Source: Deltaproteobacteria bacterium (GTDB lineage Bacteria > Desulfobacterota > DSM-4660 > Desulfatiglandales > Desulfatiglandaceae). Taken from it: a stretch of 9,903 bases of DNA. The stretch's first letter is position 1. Every line of letters starts with the position of its first letter. Below, one piece after another: positions 1 through 7,046 of this stretch. Under the pieces are notes generated by a model. It was given only the letters and a program-made list of their open reading frames with translations. It had not been told where the DNA came from and ran no database searches. Where the stretch lies: contig JABGPV010000190.1 in the NCBI GenBank assembly GCA_018644785.1, positions 1-9,903 on the forward strand. The letters run 5' to 3'. The position numbers and the translations under genes are program-made.

Positions 1-167
1 TGACCCCCAAGGGGAAAATGAAATTCCGAAAAGAAGACCATCAGGCCCTTCAGGAGATGTATGCGTTTCAGCTGGATACCAAACCCGATGTGGAATGGGC
101 CATCCCCGTATGCATCAAAGTGCTCTCCATGGAAGAGACGGCGCCTCCGATAATGAACAAAAAGTAG
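1..167 (+). CDS. ABC transporter periplasmic substrate-binding protein (HAAT/LivK type), C-terminal part
   Basis: Open from the left edge to TAG at 165-167, in the frame whose first full codon is at 3; only the last 54 residues are seen. The tail reads TPKGKMKFRKEDHQALQEMY, then a run ending VLSMEETAPPIMNKK. A 'G..x.fR..DHQ' element followed by a short hydrophobic strand and a polar tail is typical of the C-terminal lobe of periplasmic type I binding proteins that feed branched-chain amino acid/amide (HAAT) ABC transporters. Position agrees: it is directly followed by the two ATPases and two permeases of such a transporter. It would bind the substrate in the periplasm and deliver it to the LivH/LivM-type channel. 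The N-terminus, signal peptide and ligand pocket lie outside the window, so specificity cannot be judged. Confidence 0.8.
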   Translation, partial: TPKGKMKFRKEDHQALQEMYAFQLDTKPDVEWAIPVCIKVLSMEETAPPIMNKK

Positions 168-179
168 ATCTCCATGTTC

Positions 180-220
180 TGGTAAACCCACGCGGGCGGA
201 TTGTCCGCGTGGGTTTACTG
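180..220 (+). promoter_or_regulatory. Strong intergenic hairpin between binding-protein gene and livG-type gene
   Basis: A perfect 14-bp inverted repeat has arms at 182-195 (GTAAACCCACGCGG) and 205-218. Wobble and GC pairs can extend it at both the base and the loop end. No run of T follows the 3' arm; it goes straight into the AAGGTG ribosome binding site of the next gene. This suits a partial terminator or a 3'-end stabiliser of the binding-protein message, as known for malE-malF type arrangements, more than a full terminator. The function is inferred. Confidence 0.6.
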
Positions 221-232
221 AAGGTGATTCAG

Positions 233-1000
233 ATGCATGTAAGTCCCATCGTAGAAACCAAAGACCTCACCATCCGTTTCGGGGGTCACGTGGCCGTGAG
301 CCGGGTGAACCTTCAAGTGGAACCGTTTGTCTTAAAATCCATTATTGGACCCAACGGCGCCGGAAAGACCACCCTGTTCAACCTGATGACGGGACAGTAT
401 AAGCCGTCCGAAGGAAGTATATTTCTTAAAGGGGAAGACATCACCCGTTTAAGCGCCGTGGACAGGACCCGCCTGGGAATGGGCCGTTCTTTTCAGCTGA
501 CCAATATCTTTCCCGTGCTGACGGTTCTCGAAAACGTTCGGGTCGCTATCCAGTCCAGGGAAGGCATCGGCTTGAACTTCTGGAAAAATTATCTCCATTT
601 CTCCAGCATGGAAGACGAAGCCTACGAACTTTTGAAAGATGTCCTTCTGAACGAAAAATGGGCCATGCCGGCCAGTTCTCTCACCCATGGGGAACAGAGA
701 AAACTGGAGATTGCCATCCTTCTGGCCCTGAAACCGGAGATCCTCTTCCTGGATGAGCCCACAGCCGGCATGGGCCAGGAAGAAGTCCCGGCCATTCTGG
801 ACATCCTCCATCGGATCAAAGACGCAAAGGACCGCACCATGCTCCTGGTAGAGCACAAAATGGACATGATCATGACCCTGTCGGACACCATCGCGGTCCT
901 TCAGGAAGGGGAATTGATTGCCGACGGTCCCCCTGATGAGATTCATAAGAGCAAGGCGGTTCAGGAAGCCTATCTCGGTGGAGGTGCAAGGCGTGAATAA
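233..1000 (+). CDS. livG: Branched-chain amino acid/amide-type ABC transporter ATP-binding protein (LivG-like)
   Basis: Cytoplasmic ATPase subunit of a HAAT-family importer, 255 aa, the usual LivG length. Visible motifs are Walker A GPNGAGKTT (residues 39-47), Q-loop Gln88 in RSFQLTNIFP, a signature LTHGEQ (150-155, a variant of LSGGQ common in LivG/UrtD proteins), Walker B ILFLDEPTAGM (D174, E175) and H-loop His208 in VEH. The frame is open upstream to 95, but that extension runs through the hairpin at 180-220 and overlaps the binding-protein gene. ATG 233 is therefore chosen, with AAGGTG six bases upstream and a normal LivG N-terminus (MHVSPIVETKDLTIRFGG). The stretch before Walker A (EPFVLKSII) differs from the common 'PGE..ALIGPNG' but keeps the motif. 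It overlaps the next gene by 8 bases, suggesting coupled translation. The liv-type name reflects family only; the substrate is unknown. Confidence 0.93.
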   Translation: MHVSPIVETKDLTIRFGGHVAVSRVNLQVEPFVLKSIIGPNGAGKTTLFNLMTGQYKPSEGSIFLKGEDITRLSAVDRTRLGMGRSFQLTNIFPVLTVLENVRVAIQSREGIGLNFWKNYLHFSSMEDEAYELLKDVLLNEKWAMPASSLTHGEQRKLEIAILLALKPEILFLDEPTAGMGQEEVPAILDILHRIKDAKDRTMLLVEHKMDMIMTLSDTIAVLQEGELIADGPPDEIHKSKAVQEAYLGGGARRE

Positions 1001-1715
1001 GACAATTCTAAAAGCCGAGGGAGTCCACACTTTTATTGAACAACACCATATCCTTCAGGGGGTTTCCTTTGACGCCAAAGCCGACGCAGTGACCGTTCTT
1101 ATCGGTCGAAACGGTGCAGGCAAGAGCACGACCCTCAAGACCGTCATGGGCCTGCTTCCGGCTGCAGAGGGAAAAATCACTTATTACGGGAAAGAAATCC
1201 AGAAAAATAAACCCTATGAAATTGCTCGAATGGGAATCGGTTTTGTTCCGGAGCATATGGGAATCTTTTCGGAGCTTACGGTAGAGGAAAACATGCGGGT
1301 GGCCATGCTGGTGGAAGATGATGCCACGGCCCGCAGGCTGGAACGGGTCTTGAGCATGTTTGCGGCGCTCAAGAAATTCTGGAAATCCAAGGCAGGGAAC
1401 CTGAGTGGCGGGCAGAAACAGATGCTTGCCATCGCCAGGGCCATTGTGAACGACACTTCCCTTCTGCTCATTGATGAGCCCTCCAAGGGGTTGGCGCCGA
1501 TTATCGTGGATGTGGTCATCGATTCCATTAACCAGATCAAGGAACGCAGCGTGGTCGTGTTGGTTGAACAGAATTTTTATATGGCCAGTTCGGTGGGCGA
1601 CGATTATTTCATCCTGGACGACGGAAGGGTTGTGCACAGCGGTCGGGTGGAAGAGCTGGTCCAAAATGAGGAATTACAGAGCCGTTATCTCGGAATCTCC
1701 AAAGTTGAGGATTGA
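993..1715 (+). CDS. livF: Branched-chain amino acid/amide-type ABC transporter ATP-binding protein (LivF-like)
   Basis: Second ATPase of the importer, 240 aa, which would form a heterodimer with the LivG-like subunit. It shows Walker A GRNGAGKST (residues 38-46), the LivF-typical GFVPEHMGIFSELTVEEN region (83-100), a canonical signature LSGGQKQ (137-143) and Walker B LLLIDEPSKGLAP (D161, E162). VEQ replaces VEH in the switch region (Gln193), as is normal for LivF proteins. GTG at 993 is chosen because GGAGG at 980-984 lies 8 bases upstream and the protein then starts MNKTILKAEGVHTFI. In-frame GTG codons at 978 and 984, and an ATG at 918, are further inside the previous gene and lack a comparable site. 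It overlaps the livG-like stop by 8 bases. The substrate cannot be told from the ATPase. Confidence 0.93.
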   Translation: MNKTILKAEGVHTFIEQHHILQGVSFDAKADAVTVLIGRNGAGKSTTLKTVMGLLPAAEGKITYYGKEIQKNKPYEIARMGIGFVPEHMGIFSELTVEENMRVAMLVEDDATARRLERVLSMFAALKKFWKSKAGNLSGGQKQMLAIARAIVNDTSLLLIDEPSKGLAPIIVDVVIDSINQIKERSVVVLVEQNFYMASSVGDDYFILDDGRVVHSGRVEELVQNEELQSRYLGISKVED

Positions 1716-1742
1716 AATTTATGAAAACAGGAGCAATTTTCA

Positions 1743-2732
1743 ATGGCTGAAAACATATTCAAGCGTTGGAACCAGGAGTTCACCCTGGCGGGAGCAGGGA
1801 TTCTTCTTTTATTGCCCCTCCTTGCCATACAACCGAAAACCTACCTTACCCTCACCATCGCGGGCCTGGCCATGGGGATGCTTCTGTTCCTGGTTGCCTC
1901 CGGCGTCAGCATTATTTTCGGACTGATGGATGTTCTGAATTTTGCCCATGGGGCCCTGTTTGCATGGGGGGCCTATGTGGGGTTTTCGGTATTCCAACTC
2001 CTCATGAAATGGGTGGAGGCGGATTCCGTCCTGCAGAATCTTGCCGTCTTCCTCATGGCTATGGTGGCTGCCATGGTTACAGTGGCCGTTTTGGGTATTA
2101 TTCTCGAAAGGGTTGTGGTGCGCCGGGTCTATGGAAATCACCTCTTCCAAATCCTCATCACGTTCGGTGCAACCATCGTCTTGGTGGAACTCATCCGCGT
2201 TTTCTGGGGACCCAACGACGAAGTCACCACCGTTCCCCTCACCTTTTCGGGGAACTGGGATGTCATGGACGTCATCGTCAGCAGATATCGGATCATCTGT
2301 ATTTTCCTGGGGGCCATGGTCTATGGCGTGATTCAGCTCATCCTCAAAAAGACAAAGCTGGGGACCATCGTGCGGGCAGGCGTCGAAGATCGGGACATGG
2401 TCCAGGCCATGGGACACAACATTTACCTGCTTTTCACGGGGGTTTTTGCCGTGGGCGCGGGGCTGGCGGCCCTGGGAGGGGTGGCCATGTCCATTTTCAG
2501 TCTGCAGGTATACCCCGACATGGGGGGGACCTATCTCCTTTTCGCATTTATCGTGGTCATCATCGGAGGTCTGGGAAGCGTGACAGGTTCCCTGGTGGGA
2601 GCGCTGATCGTAGGCCTCAGCTACAACTATGTGGCTTATCTGGTGCCCTGGGCGGCTGCCGGGGTTAACGTCCTCATAATGATTATCATTCTTCTCATCC
2701 GGCCCACCGGCCTTTTTCAAGCAGGAAAGTAG
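1743..2732 (+). CDS. livH: Branched-chain amino acid/amide-type ABC transporter permease (LivH-like)
   Basis: Inner-membrane permease of 329 aa, slightly longer than typical LivH because of a polar N-terminal extension (MAENIFKRWNQEF). Hydrophobic segments run nearly the whole length, starting with a Leu/Ile-rich helix near residues 15-30. Family landmarks are the N-terminal VSIIFGLMDVLNFAHGALFA motif, the cytoplasmic coupling loop AGVEDRDMVQAMGHN that docks on the ATPases, and a late IGGLGSVTGSLVGALIVGL segment. The protein ends in IRPTGLFQAGK, matching the family's 'RP.GLFG' ending. AGGAG at 1729-1733 sits 9 bases before the ATG, and the gap from the livF-like gene is 27 bases. It forms the translocation path with the LivM-like subunit. 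Long open frames on the opposite strand and in other frames across this gene are shadows of its composition. Confidence 0.93.
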   Translation: MAENIFKRWNQEFTLAGAGILLLLPLLAIQPKTYLTLTIAGLAMGMLLFLVASGVSIIFGLMDVLNFAHGALFAWGAYVGFSVFQLLMKWVEADSVLQNLAVFLMAMVAAMVTVAVLGIILERVVVRRVYGNHLFQILITFGATIVLVELIRVFWGPNDEVTTVPLTFSGNWDVMDVIVSRYRIICIFLGAMVYGVIQLILKKTKLGTIVRAGVEDRDMVQAMGHNIYLLFTGVFAVGAGLAALGGVAMSIFSLQVYPDMGGTYLLFAFIVVIIGGLGSVTGSLVGALIVGLSYNYVAYLVPWAAAGVNVLIMIIILLIRPTGLFQAGK

Positions 2733-2738
2733 AGAGGT

Positions 2739-3839
2739 ATGTCAATGGCAGAAGCAACACCGGTCCAGATATTCCATATGGAGGAAAAGAGAAGGCAGTA
2801 CCATAGGGCCAGCTTTTATCTCAAAATCTCTGTGGTGGCGCTTTTTCTCCTGGTACCCTTTCTGTTCCCTTCGTTTAAGACCGTTGATCTTGCCGTTCAG
2901 ATCATCATCTTCGGGGCTCTGGTAGCCAGTTTCGACATCCTTTTGGGCTATACGGGAATTCTCTCTTTCGGGCACGGCATGTTCTTCGGCTTGGGCGCCT
3001 ACTCCATGGCCTTTCTGCTCGGAAAGTATGGGATGCCCTCCTATTCCAATCTGGCCCTGGGGTTTATGGTTGCCGCTGCCGCTTCAGCAGTCCTGGCCAT
3101 GCTCATCAGCTTCCTCACCCTTCGCGTCAAAGCCATCTTTTTTGCCATGATCACCCTGGCCATTGCGGAACTGGCCATTGTTCTCTTCACCAAACTGAGC
3201 GGGCTTACGGGCGGGGAGGATGGGATCAGTTTCATGACGCCGGGGATTTTTTCGGTGGCGTTTTCCATTGGGACCTTCATGGGAGTCGAGATTACCGGCA
3301 AGATCATCACCTACTATTTTATCCTCCTCTCCTGTACGGCGCTTTTCCTGGCCATGCTCCGGTTTACGCACTCTCCCCTGGGTCGCGTCCTTCAGGCCAT
3401 TCGGGACAACGCTCAGCGAGCGGAGGCCCTGGGCAACAGGACCTTCGTGTATCAGAGCATCTCCATTACCTTCGGCTGCGTCATGGCCGCCCTGATCGGC
3501 TGCTTATATGCCATGTGGATGGAATACGTGAATCCGGAGTCAAGCCTGGGAGTTATGACCATTATGCTGGATGTTCTTCTCATGGTCATCATTGGTGGGA
3601 TGGGGACTTTGTACGGCGGGATTATCGGCGCCGCCTTTTTGAAAATCACCCAGACCTTCCTCCCCGACCTTCAGCACCTGGCAAAGGATCTGTTTCCCGG
3701 GGCCCTGCTGCTGCATAATATACTGGAGCGATGGCTTCTCCTTTTTGGAATCCTTTTCATCCTGGTGGTCATCTTCTTCCCCAAAGGCGTTATCGGATCG
3801 GTGAAGGAACGGATGTCGCGAAAGGAAAATACAACATAG
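2739..3839 (+). CDS. livM: Branched-chain amino acid/amide-type ABC transporter permease (LivM-like)
   Basis: Second inner-membrane permease, 366 aa. It has a roughly 30-residue charged N-terminus and then repeated hydrophobic helices. Family landmarks are LLGYTGILSFGHGMFFGLGA, LRVKAIFFAMITLAIAEL, LTGGEDGIS, the ATPase-docking loop QAIRDNAQRAEALGN, VIIGGMGTLYGGIIGAAFL, and a FFPKGVIGSV ending. Together these place it firmly in the LivM family. It follows the livH-like stop by 6 bases. Two in-frame ATGs compete: 2739, only one base after the purine tract AGAGAGG (2731-2737), and 2745, which has GAGG seven bases upstream and so is better placed. The longer form is listed; the real protein may lack its first two residues. 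Together with the LivH-like subunit it makes the membrane channel. Confidence 0.93.
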   Translation: MSMAEATPVQIFHMEEKRRQYHRASFYLKISVVALFLLVPFLFPSFKTVDLAVQIIIFGALVASFDILLGYTGILSFGHGMFFGLGAYSMAFLLGKYGMPSYSNLALGFMVAAAASAVLAMLISFLTLRVKAIFFAMITLAIAELAIVLFTKLSGLTGGEDGISFMTPGIFSVAFSIGTFMGVEITGKIITYYFILLSCTALFLAMLRFTHSPLGRVLQAIRDNAQRAEALGNRTFVYQSISITFGCVMAALIGCLYAMWMEYVNPESSLGVMTIMLDVLLMVIIGGMGTLYGGIIGAAFLKITQTFLPDLQHLAKDLFPGALLLHNILERWLLLFGILFILVVIFFPKGVIGSVKERMSRKENTT

Positions 3840-3864
3840 CGTTTCAAATAAAGGAGCATATAAC

Positions 3865-4719
3865 ATGACTGAACCCATTATGAAAACCGCCGCAGGCCAC
3901 GGGGTGAAAATTCATCTGGCCCAATGGGGCGATGAGGGCAAGCCCATCCTCTGCATTCACGGCATTACGGCCAACTGCCGGTGCTGGGATGTGATGGCAT
4001 CAAACCTGAGTCCTGATCACCGTGTCATTGCCATGGACCTGCGCGGAAGGGGCCGTTCGGGAAGTCCTGATTCCGGATACTCTATCACGCATCACTGCAA
4101 AGACATCCTGGCGATCCTTGACGATCTGAATATGGAAAAAGCGATTATCATGGGGCACTCCCTGGGTGCTTTTATCGCAATGGCTTTGGGGGCTCAGTAT
4201 CCGGATCGGGTGGACCGCATCATCCTGGTGGATGGGGGCGGAAAATTATCGGAAATTCAAATGGTGAAGGTTTTCAAGGGAATTAAACCGGCGCTGGACC
4301 GCCTGGGCCGGATCTTCCCATCATTTGAAAACTACCTGGACCATATGAAAAACGCTCCGTTTTTCAAAGAGTGGACCCCGGCCCTTGAAACCTATTACCA
4401 ATATGAGATCGAAGAAGTGGATGGCGGGGTTCGTTCCAGCATCAATCCCGCGCACATCCAGGAAGAGCGTGAAAACCTGGGAAAGATGGACGTCTCTCAA
4501 TTTTATGAGAAAATCTCCTGCCCGATGCTGATCCTTCGTGCCACGGACGGGATGGTCGCCGAAGACGACCTTCTCCTGCCCCGGGATGTGGCTGAGACGA
4601 TGACTCAGAAAATTCCCCTTGCCCGATATGTGGACATCCCGGGAACCAATCATTATTCAATTATTTTTGAACAAAATGAGTTAAGAGATCTCGTCATCCG
4701 GGAATTCTTAGAAGAATAG
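3865..4719 (+). CDS. Alpha/beta-fold hydrolase encoded in the transporter operon
   Basis: Soluble 284-aa hydrolase with no signal peptide, so probably cytoplasmic. The early strand ILCIHGITANCRCW gives the oxyanion-hole HG (residues 32-33). AMDLRGRGRSG (56-66) is the usual loop, and the nucleophile elbow GHSLGA places Ser99. Asp228 (LRATDGMV) is the likely acid and His263 (GTNHYSIIF) the base. The triad therefore looks intact, in the style of 2-hydroxymuconate-semialdehyde hydrolases, haloperoxidase-like esterases and lactonases; the exact reaction is not readable. A cap region (about 125-205) separates Ser99 from Asp228 and would set specificity. AAGGAG at 3851-3856 is 8 bases before the ATG, and the gap to the livM-like gene is 25 bases with no terminator, so co-transcription is likely. 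It may act on the imported compound or an intermediate of its breakdown. Confidence 0.88.
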   Translation: MTEPIMKTAAGHGVKIHLAQWGDEGKPILCIHGITANCRCWDVMASNLSPDHRVIAMDLRGRGRSGSPDSGYSITHHCKDILAILDDLNMEKAIIMGHSLGAFIAMALGAQYPDRVDRIILVDGGGKLSEIQMVKVFKGIKPALDRLGRIFPSFENYLDHMKNAPFFKEWTPALETYYQYEIEEVDGGVRSSINPAHIQEERENLGKMDVSQFYEKISCPMLILRATDGMVAEDDLLLPRDVAETMTQKIPLARYVDIPGTNHYSIIFEQNELRDLVIREFLEE

Positions 4720-4754
4720 GGACGGCTAAACAGGGTACAGGCTGGGCAGAATAG

Positions 4755-4778
4755 GCCGCAAACGGCGGTGAGTTTTTT
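4755..4778 (+). terminator. Weak candidate terminator after the hydrolase gene
   Basis: GCCG (4755-4758) can pair with CGGC (4763-4766) around CAAA, or CCGC (4756-4759) with GCGG (4765-4768). A run of six T follows at 4773-4778. The stem is only 4-5 bp and the T run starts several bases after it, so this is weak. It is listed because it is the only stem-plus-T-run near the end of the operon. Confidence 0.3.
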
Positions 4779-5140
4779 ATCTGGATGAAAATCCCTTTTC
4801 GTTTTCATGAGTTCTCCAATATTGAAGGAAATTGGAAATAGCATCTCTATATGGCATCCTTTCGCCTAACCAGGATCATTTTGTCCATTATCACATCCAA
4901 CCCGCCTAAACTCAAGTGTTGCGTATGGAATAAAGGTCGGACTGTAAAGAGCCCTGAAAAGTCTCGCGTTGGGCCTCTTTTCCGGCCGCCGCCAAGAACC
5001 CTCAATTGTTTTTGTGACTGAAATTTTAACTTTTCGTGATAACTCCTTCCTTTTCATGCTTATCTTTATTTCAAAGCGACAGTCGCCATGAACACACCAT
5101 TCAGAGTTTGACCCTTAAAAATGGAAACCCTTTTTCAATA

Positions 5141-5153
5141 AGGAGATGATGAT
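5141..5153 (+). promoter_or_regulatory. Ribosome binding site of the MsrA-MsrB gene
   Basis: AGGAG at 5141-5145 lies 8 bases upstream of ATG 5154. It fixes the start so that the hydrophobic signal sequence is included in the protein, which matters for placing the enzyme outside the cytoplasm. Confidence 0.75.
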
Positions 5154-6281
5154 ATGAAAGCGATACTACTTGTTATAACGCTCGCATTTACCGGTGCCCT
5201 CTTTGTCGGTTTAAGTGCCTTTGGAGACCCTGTAATGGGAAAAGATAAAGGAGATAAAGAAATGATGGGAAGCTCGGATCAGCTGACAACGGCTACCTTT
5301 GCCGGGGGATGTTTCTGGTGTACGGAGTCGGATTTCGAGAAACTGCCGGGTGTCCAACAGGTGATAAGCGGTTACACCGGGGGCCGGGAGGAAAACCCCA
5401 CTTACAAGCAGGTGTCGAGCGGAAAGACGGGACACGCGGAAGCGGTGCAGGTGAATTATGACCCTCGGAAAGTCTCTTATGAAACCCTGCTTGATTTTTT
5501 CTGGCGCCACGTGGATCCCACGGACCCGGGAGGGCAATTCGTGGACAGGGGAAGGCAATACCGGAGCGCGATCTTTTACCATGATCAAGAACAGAAGCGC
5601 CTGGCTGAGGTCTCGAAAAAGGCCCTGGATGCTTCGGGAAAATTCCATAGGCCCATTGCAACTGAGATCGTGGCGTTCGAAAAATTTTACCCGGCCGAGG
5701 CCTATCATCAGGATTTCTATAAAACCCACGAAAACCGTTACAAATCCTACCGCCGGCATTCCGGACGCGATCAATTCATCGAGCGTCATTGGGATAAAAA
5801 GGAACTCGATTTTTCGGACCACGCGGTCGAAGGAAAATACCAAAAACCCACCCGCGAGGAATTGAAGCGGAAACTGACGCCCTTACAGTATAAGGTCACC
5901 CAGCGAGACGGGACGGAGCAGCCTTTTTACAACGAATACTGGGACAACAAAAGGGAGGGAATATATGTGGACGTGGTTTCGGGTGAGCCGCTTTTCAGCT
6001 CCCGGGAAAAGTTCAAATCAGGAACCGGGTGGCCCAGTTTCACCCGGCCTCTGGCGCCGGAAAATGTTGTGGAAAAGGAGGACCGAGGTCTTTTCATGGT
6101 TCGTGTGGAGGTCCGCAGCAATCACGCGGATTCCCACCTGGGTCATGTTTTTCCGGACGGCCCGGCGCCCACGGGTCTGAGGTATTGCATCAATTCTGCA
6201 TCCCTTCGTTTCATCCCTGCGCAGGACCTTGATAAGGAGGGTTATCCGGAATTCAAGAATCATTTTGCGACCGGAAAATGA
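5154..6281 (+). CDS. msrAB: Secreted bifunctional peptide methionine sulfoxide reductase MsrA-MsrB
   Basis: Fusion of 375 aa that reduces both S- and R-methionine sulfoxide in oxidised proteins. Residues 1-24 (Lys2, then a hydrophobic run ending GLSAFG) look like a Sec signal peptide or membrane anchor with no lipobox Cys, so the enzyme probably works in the periplasm. MsrA spans about 45-200: catalytic Cys53 in GGCFWCTE, then SGYTGG, the [12 protein letters not shown] segment and HQDFY. MsrB spans about 235-365: [43 protein letters not shown] and catalytic Cys345 in RYCINS. The CxxC pairs of zinc-type MsrB are absent. Only three cysteines exist (53, 56, 345). The MsrB resolving-Cys position, 54 residues before Cys345, is Thr291, and the CxxC within MsrA may do its recycling. 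No N-terminal thioredoxin domain (as in Neisseria PilB) is fused, so the reductant must come from elsewhere. It converges on the molybdoenzyme gene. Confidence 0.95.
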   Translation: MKAILLVITLAFTGALFVGLSAFGDPVMGKDKGDKEMMGSSDQLTTATFAGGCFWCTESDFEKLPGVQQVISGYTGGREENPTYKQVSSGKTGHAEAVQVNYDPRKVSYETLLDFFWRHVDPTDPGGQFVDRGRQYRSAIFYHDQEQKRLAEVSKKALDASGKFHRPIATEIVAFEKFYPAEAYHQDFYKTHENRYKSYRRHSGRDQFIERHWDKKELDFSDHAVEGKYQKPTREELKRKLTPLQYKVTQRDGTEQPFYNEYWDNKREGIYVDVVSGEPLFSSREKFKSGTGWPSFTRPLAPENVVEKEDRGLFMVRVEVRSNHADSHLGHVFPDGPAPTGLRYCINSASLRFIPAQDLDKEGYPEFKNHFATGK

Positions 6282-6288
6282 TGGAGAC

Positions 6289-6325
6289 AAAGGGCGCCAA
6301 ACCGCCACAGGGTAGGCGCGCCTTT
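6289..6325. terminator. Probable bidirectional terminator between convergent msrAB and molybdoenzyme genes
   Basis: AAAGGGCGCC at 6289-6298 pairs with GGCGCGCCTTT at 6315-6325, giving ten base pairs with one bulged G; ACC/GGT (6301-6303, 6311-6313) can close inside the loop. The arms begin with AAA and end with TTT, so the hairpin can serve both strands. It sits in the 60-base gap between two convergent stop codons, where such a terminator is expected. The T tracts are short, so efficiency is uncertain. Confidence 0.6.
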
Positions 6326-6341
6326 ATCCATCAAATACGAC

Positions 6342-7013
6342 TCAGGTGGACGGGATGTTATTTTTTTCCACAGAGACTTTGTACACATATTTTACCCATT
6401 CGCTTCCATAGCGGTCCTCGGCTACAATCCGCAGGGGGAACCCATGTTTGCGGGGAAGCGGTTTCCCATTAACTTCGTAGGCCAAAAAGACTTTACCCAT
6501 TTGAATTTCGTCGATGGGAAAACTCTCCACCTTTTCATAATCTCCTTCCGGCCCGTAGAAGACCACGTGGGTTGCCCCTTTCTCCGTCTTAGCCCTCCGC
6601 AACAGCCGATCCATGGCGATCCCTTTCCAGCGTCCGTGAATCGCGAAAAATCCGGGGCATATGAGGAGGATCTCCTTTTCCATTGAAGGGAGGGCTTTCA
6701 CCTCCCCATAGGTGAGGCTGAGTGGCGCCCTGATGGCACCCTTCACCATGAGACGCCATTTGTCCAAATCAACCGTGTGGTCTGTGATGCCCATGGTCTC
6801 AAAATCCTTGAGCGGGGTCACCTCCAGATTCCGGGTATCGAATGATTCCGGGTTTCTTTGTATCAGGGTCTCCATCTTTGTTCCCTTGGGCAGAATGATC
6901 TTTTTCGTCTTTCCGTAAACATTTTTGACAAAAGACGCAAGCGGGGAGAAAAGAATACCAGCGCCGGCAATGAAACCGAGTGCTTTCTGAAAAAATTCTC
7001 TGCGGTTTTCCAT
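6342..7013 (-). CDS. Tat-exported molybdopterin-dependent oxidoreductase, sulfite oxidase/MsrP superfamily
   Basis: Protein of 223 aa with a twin-arginine signal MENRREFFQKALGFIAGAGI (Arg4-Arg5 plus a hydrophobic stretch), so it would be folded with cofactor and exported to the periplasm. The mature part is a single molybdopterin-binding domain. DLDKWRLMVKGAIRAPLSLT (82-101) leads to the only cysteine, Cys119 in LLICPGFFAIHGRWKGI, the expected molybdenum ligand. The domain closes with NGKPLPRKHGFPLRIVAEDRYG and WVKYVYKVSV, hallmarks of this fold. The dimerisation domain of true sulfite oxidases is absent, as in MsrP (YedY). ATG 7013 is chosen because GGAGAG lies upstream at usable spacing and the Tat motif then starts at once; the in-frame ATG at 7028 has no Shine-Dalgarno. 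Methionine sulfoxide reduction is a reasonable guess given the neighbouring msrAB, but other oxo-substrates are possible. No MsrQ-like heme protein is encoded nearby. Confidence 0.85.
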   Translation of the reverse strand: MENRREFFQKALGFIAGAGILFSPLASFVKNVYGKTKKIILPKGTKMETLIQRNPESFDTRNLEVTPLKDFETMGITDHTVDLDKWRLMVKGAIRAPLSLTYGEVKALPSMEKEILLICPGFFAIHGRWKGIAMDRLLRRAKTEKGATHVVFYGPEGDYEKVESFPIDEIQMGKVFLAYEVNGKPLPRKHGFPLRIVAEDRYGSEWVKYVYKVSVEKNNIPST

Positions 7014-7046
7014 TTCGGGTCTCTCCATTTTTGATGTTTGTTTTTT

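Larger units (their letters stand above)
4720..5153. other. 434-base intergenic region without a convincing gene
   Basis: No reading frame here has both a good ribosome binding site and a recognisable product; the two 63-codon minus-strand frames (4653-4844 and 4866-5057) lack support. The region holds a weak terminator candidate near 4755-4778 and an AT-rich 7-bp inverted repeat (4785-4791 with 4802-4808). It also holds an imperfect hairpin with a bulged C (arms 4947-4954 and 4971-4979). Its right end is the leader of the msrAB-type gene, with TTGACC at 5108-5113 but no convincing -10 at 16-18 bases. Confidence 0.6.

Noticed and set aside
95..232. In-frame N-terminal extension of the LivG-like protein to an ATG at 95
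   Set aside because: It would overlap the end of the binding-protein gene in another frame, translate the intergenic hairpin and add 46 residues not found in LivG proteins. ATG 233 has its own ribosome binding site.
1766..2720. Two roughly 300-codon frames overlapping the livH-like gene (one per strand)
   Set aside because: Both are rich in Gly/His/Arg or His/Asp without any domain, as expected for shadows of a membrane-protein gene. The livH-like frame explains the region.
4866..5057. 63-codon minus-strand frame in the large intergenic region
   Set aside because: No ribosome binding site and no recognisable domain; kept only as part of the possible-repeat finding.
5108..5139. TTGACC as -35 of a sigma-70 promoter for msrAB
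   Set aside because: No acceptable -10 hexamer at 16-18 bases; the best A/T-rich match (TTCAAT, 5134-5139) is 20 bases away, so no promoter is called.
7014..7028. Upstream ATG at 7028 as start of the molybdoenzyme
   Set aside because: No Shine-Dalgarno precedes it, and the GGAGAG just inside serves ATG 7013, which puts the twin-arginine motif at the normal place.
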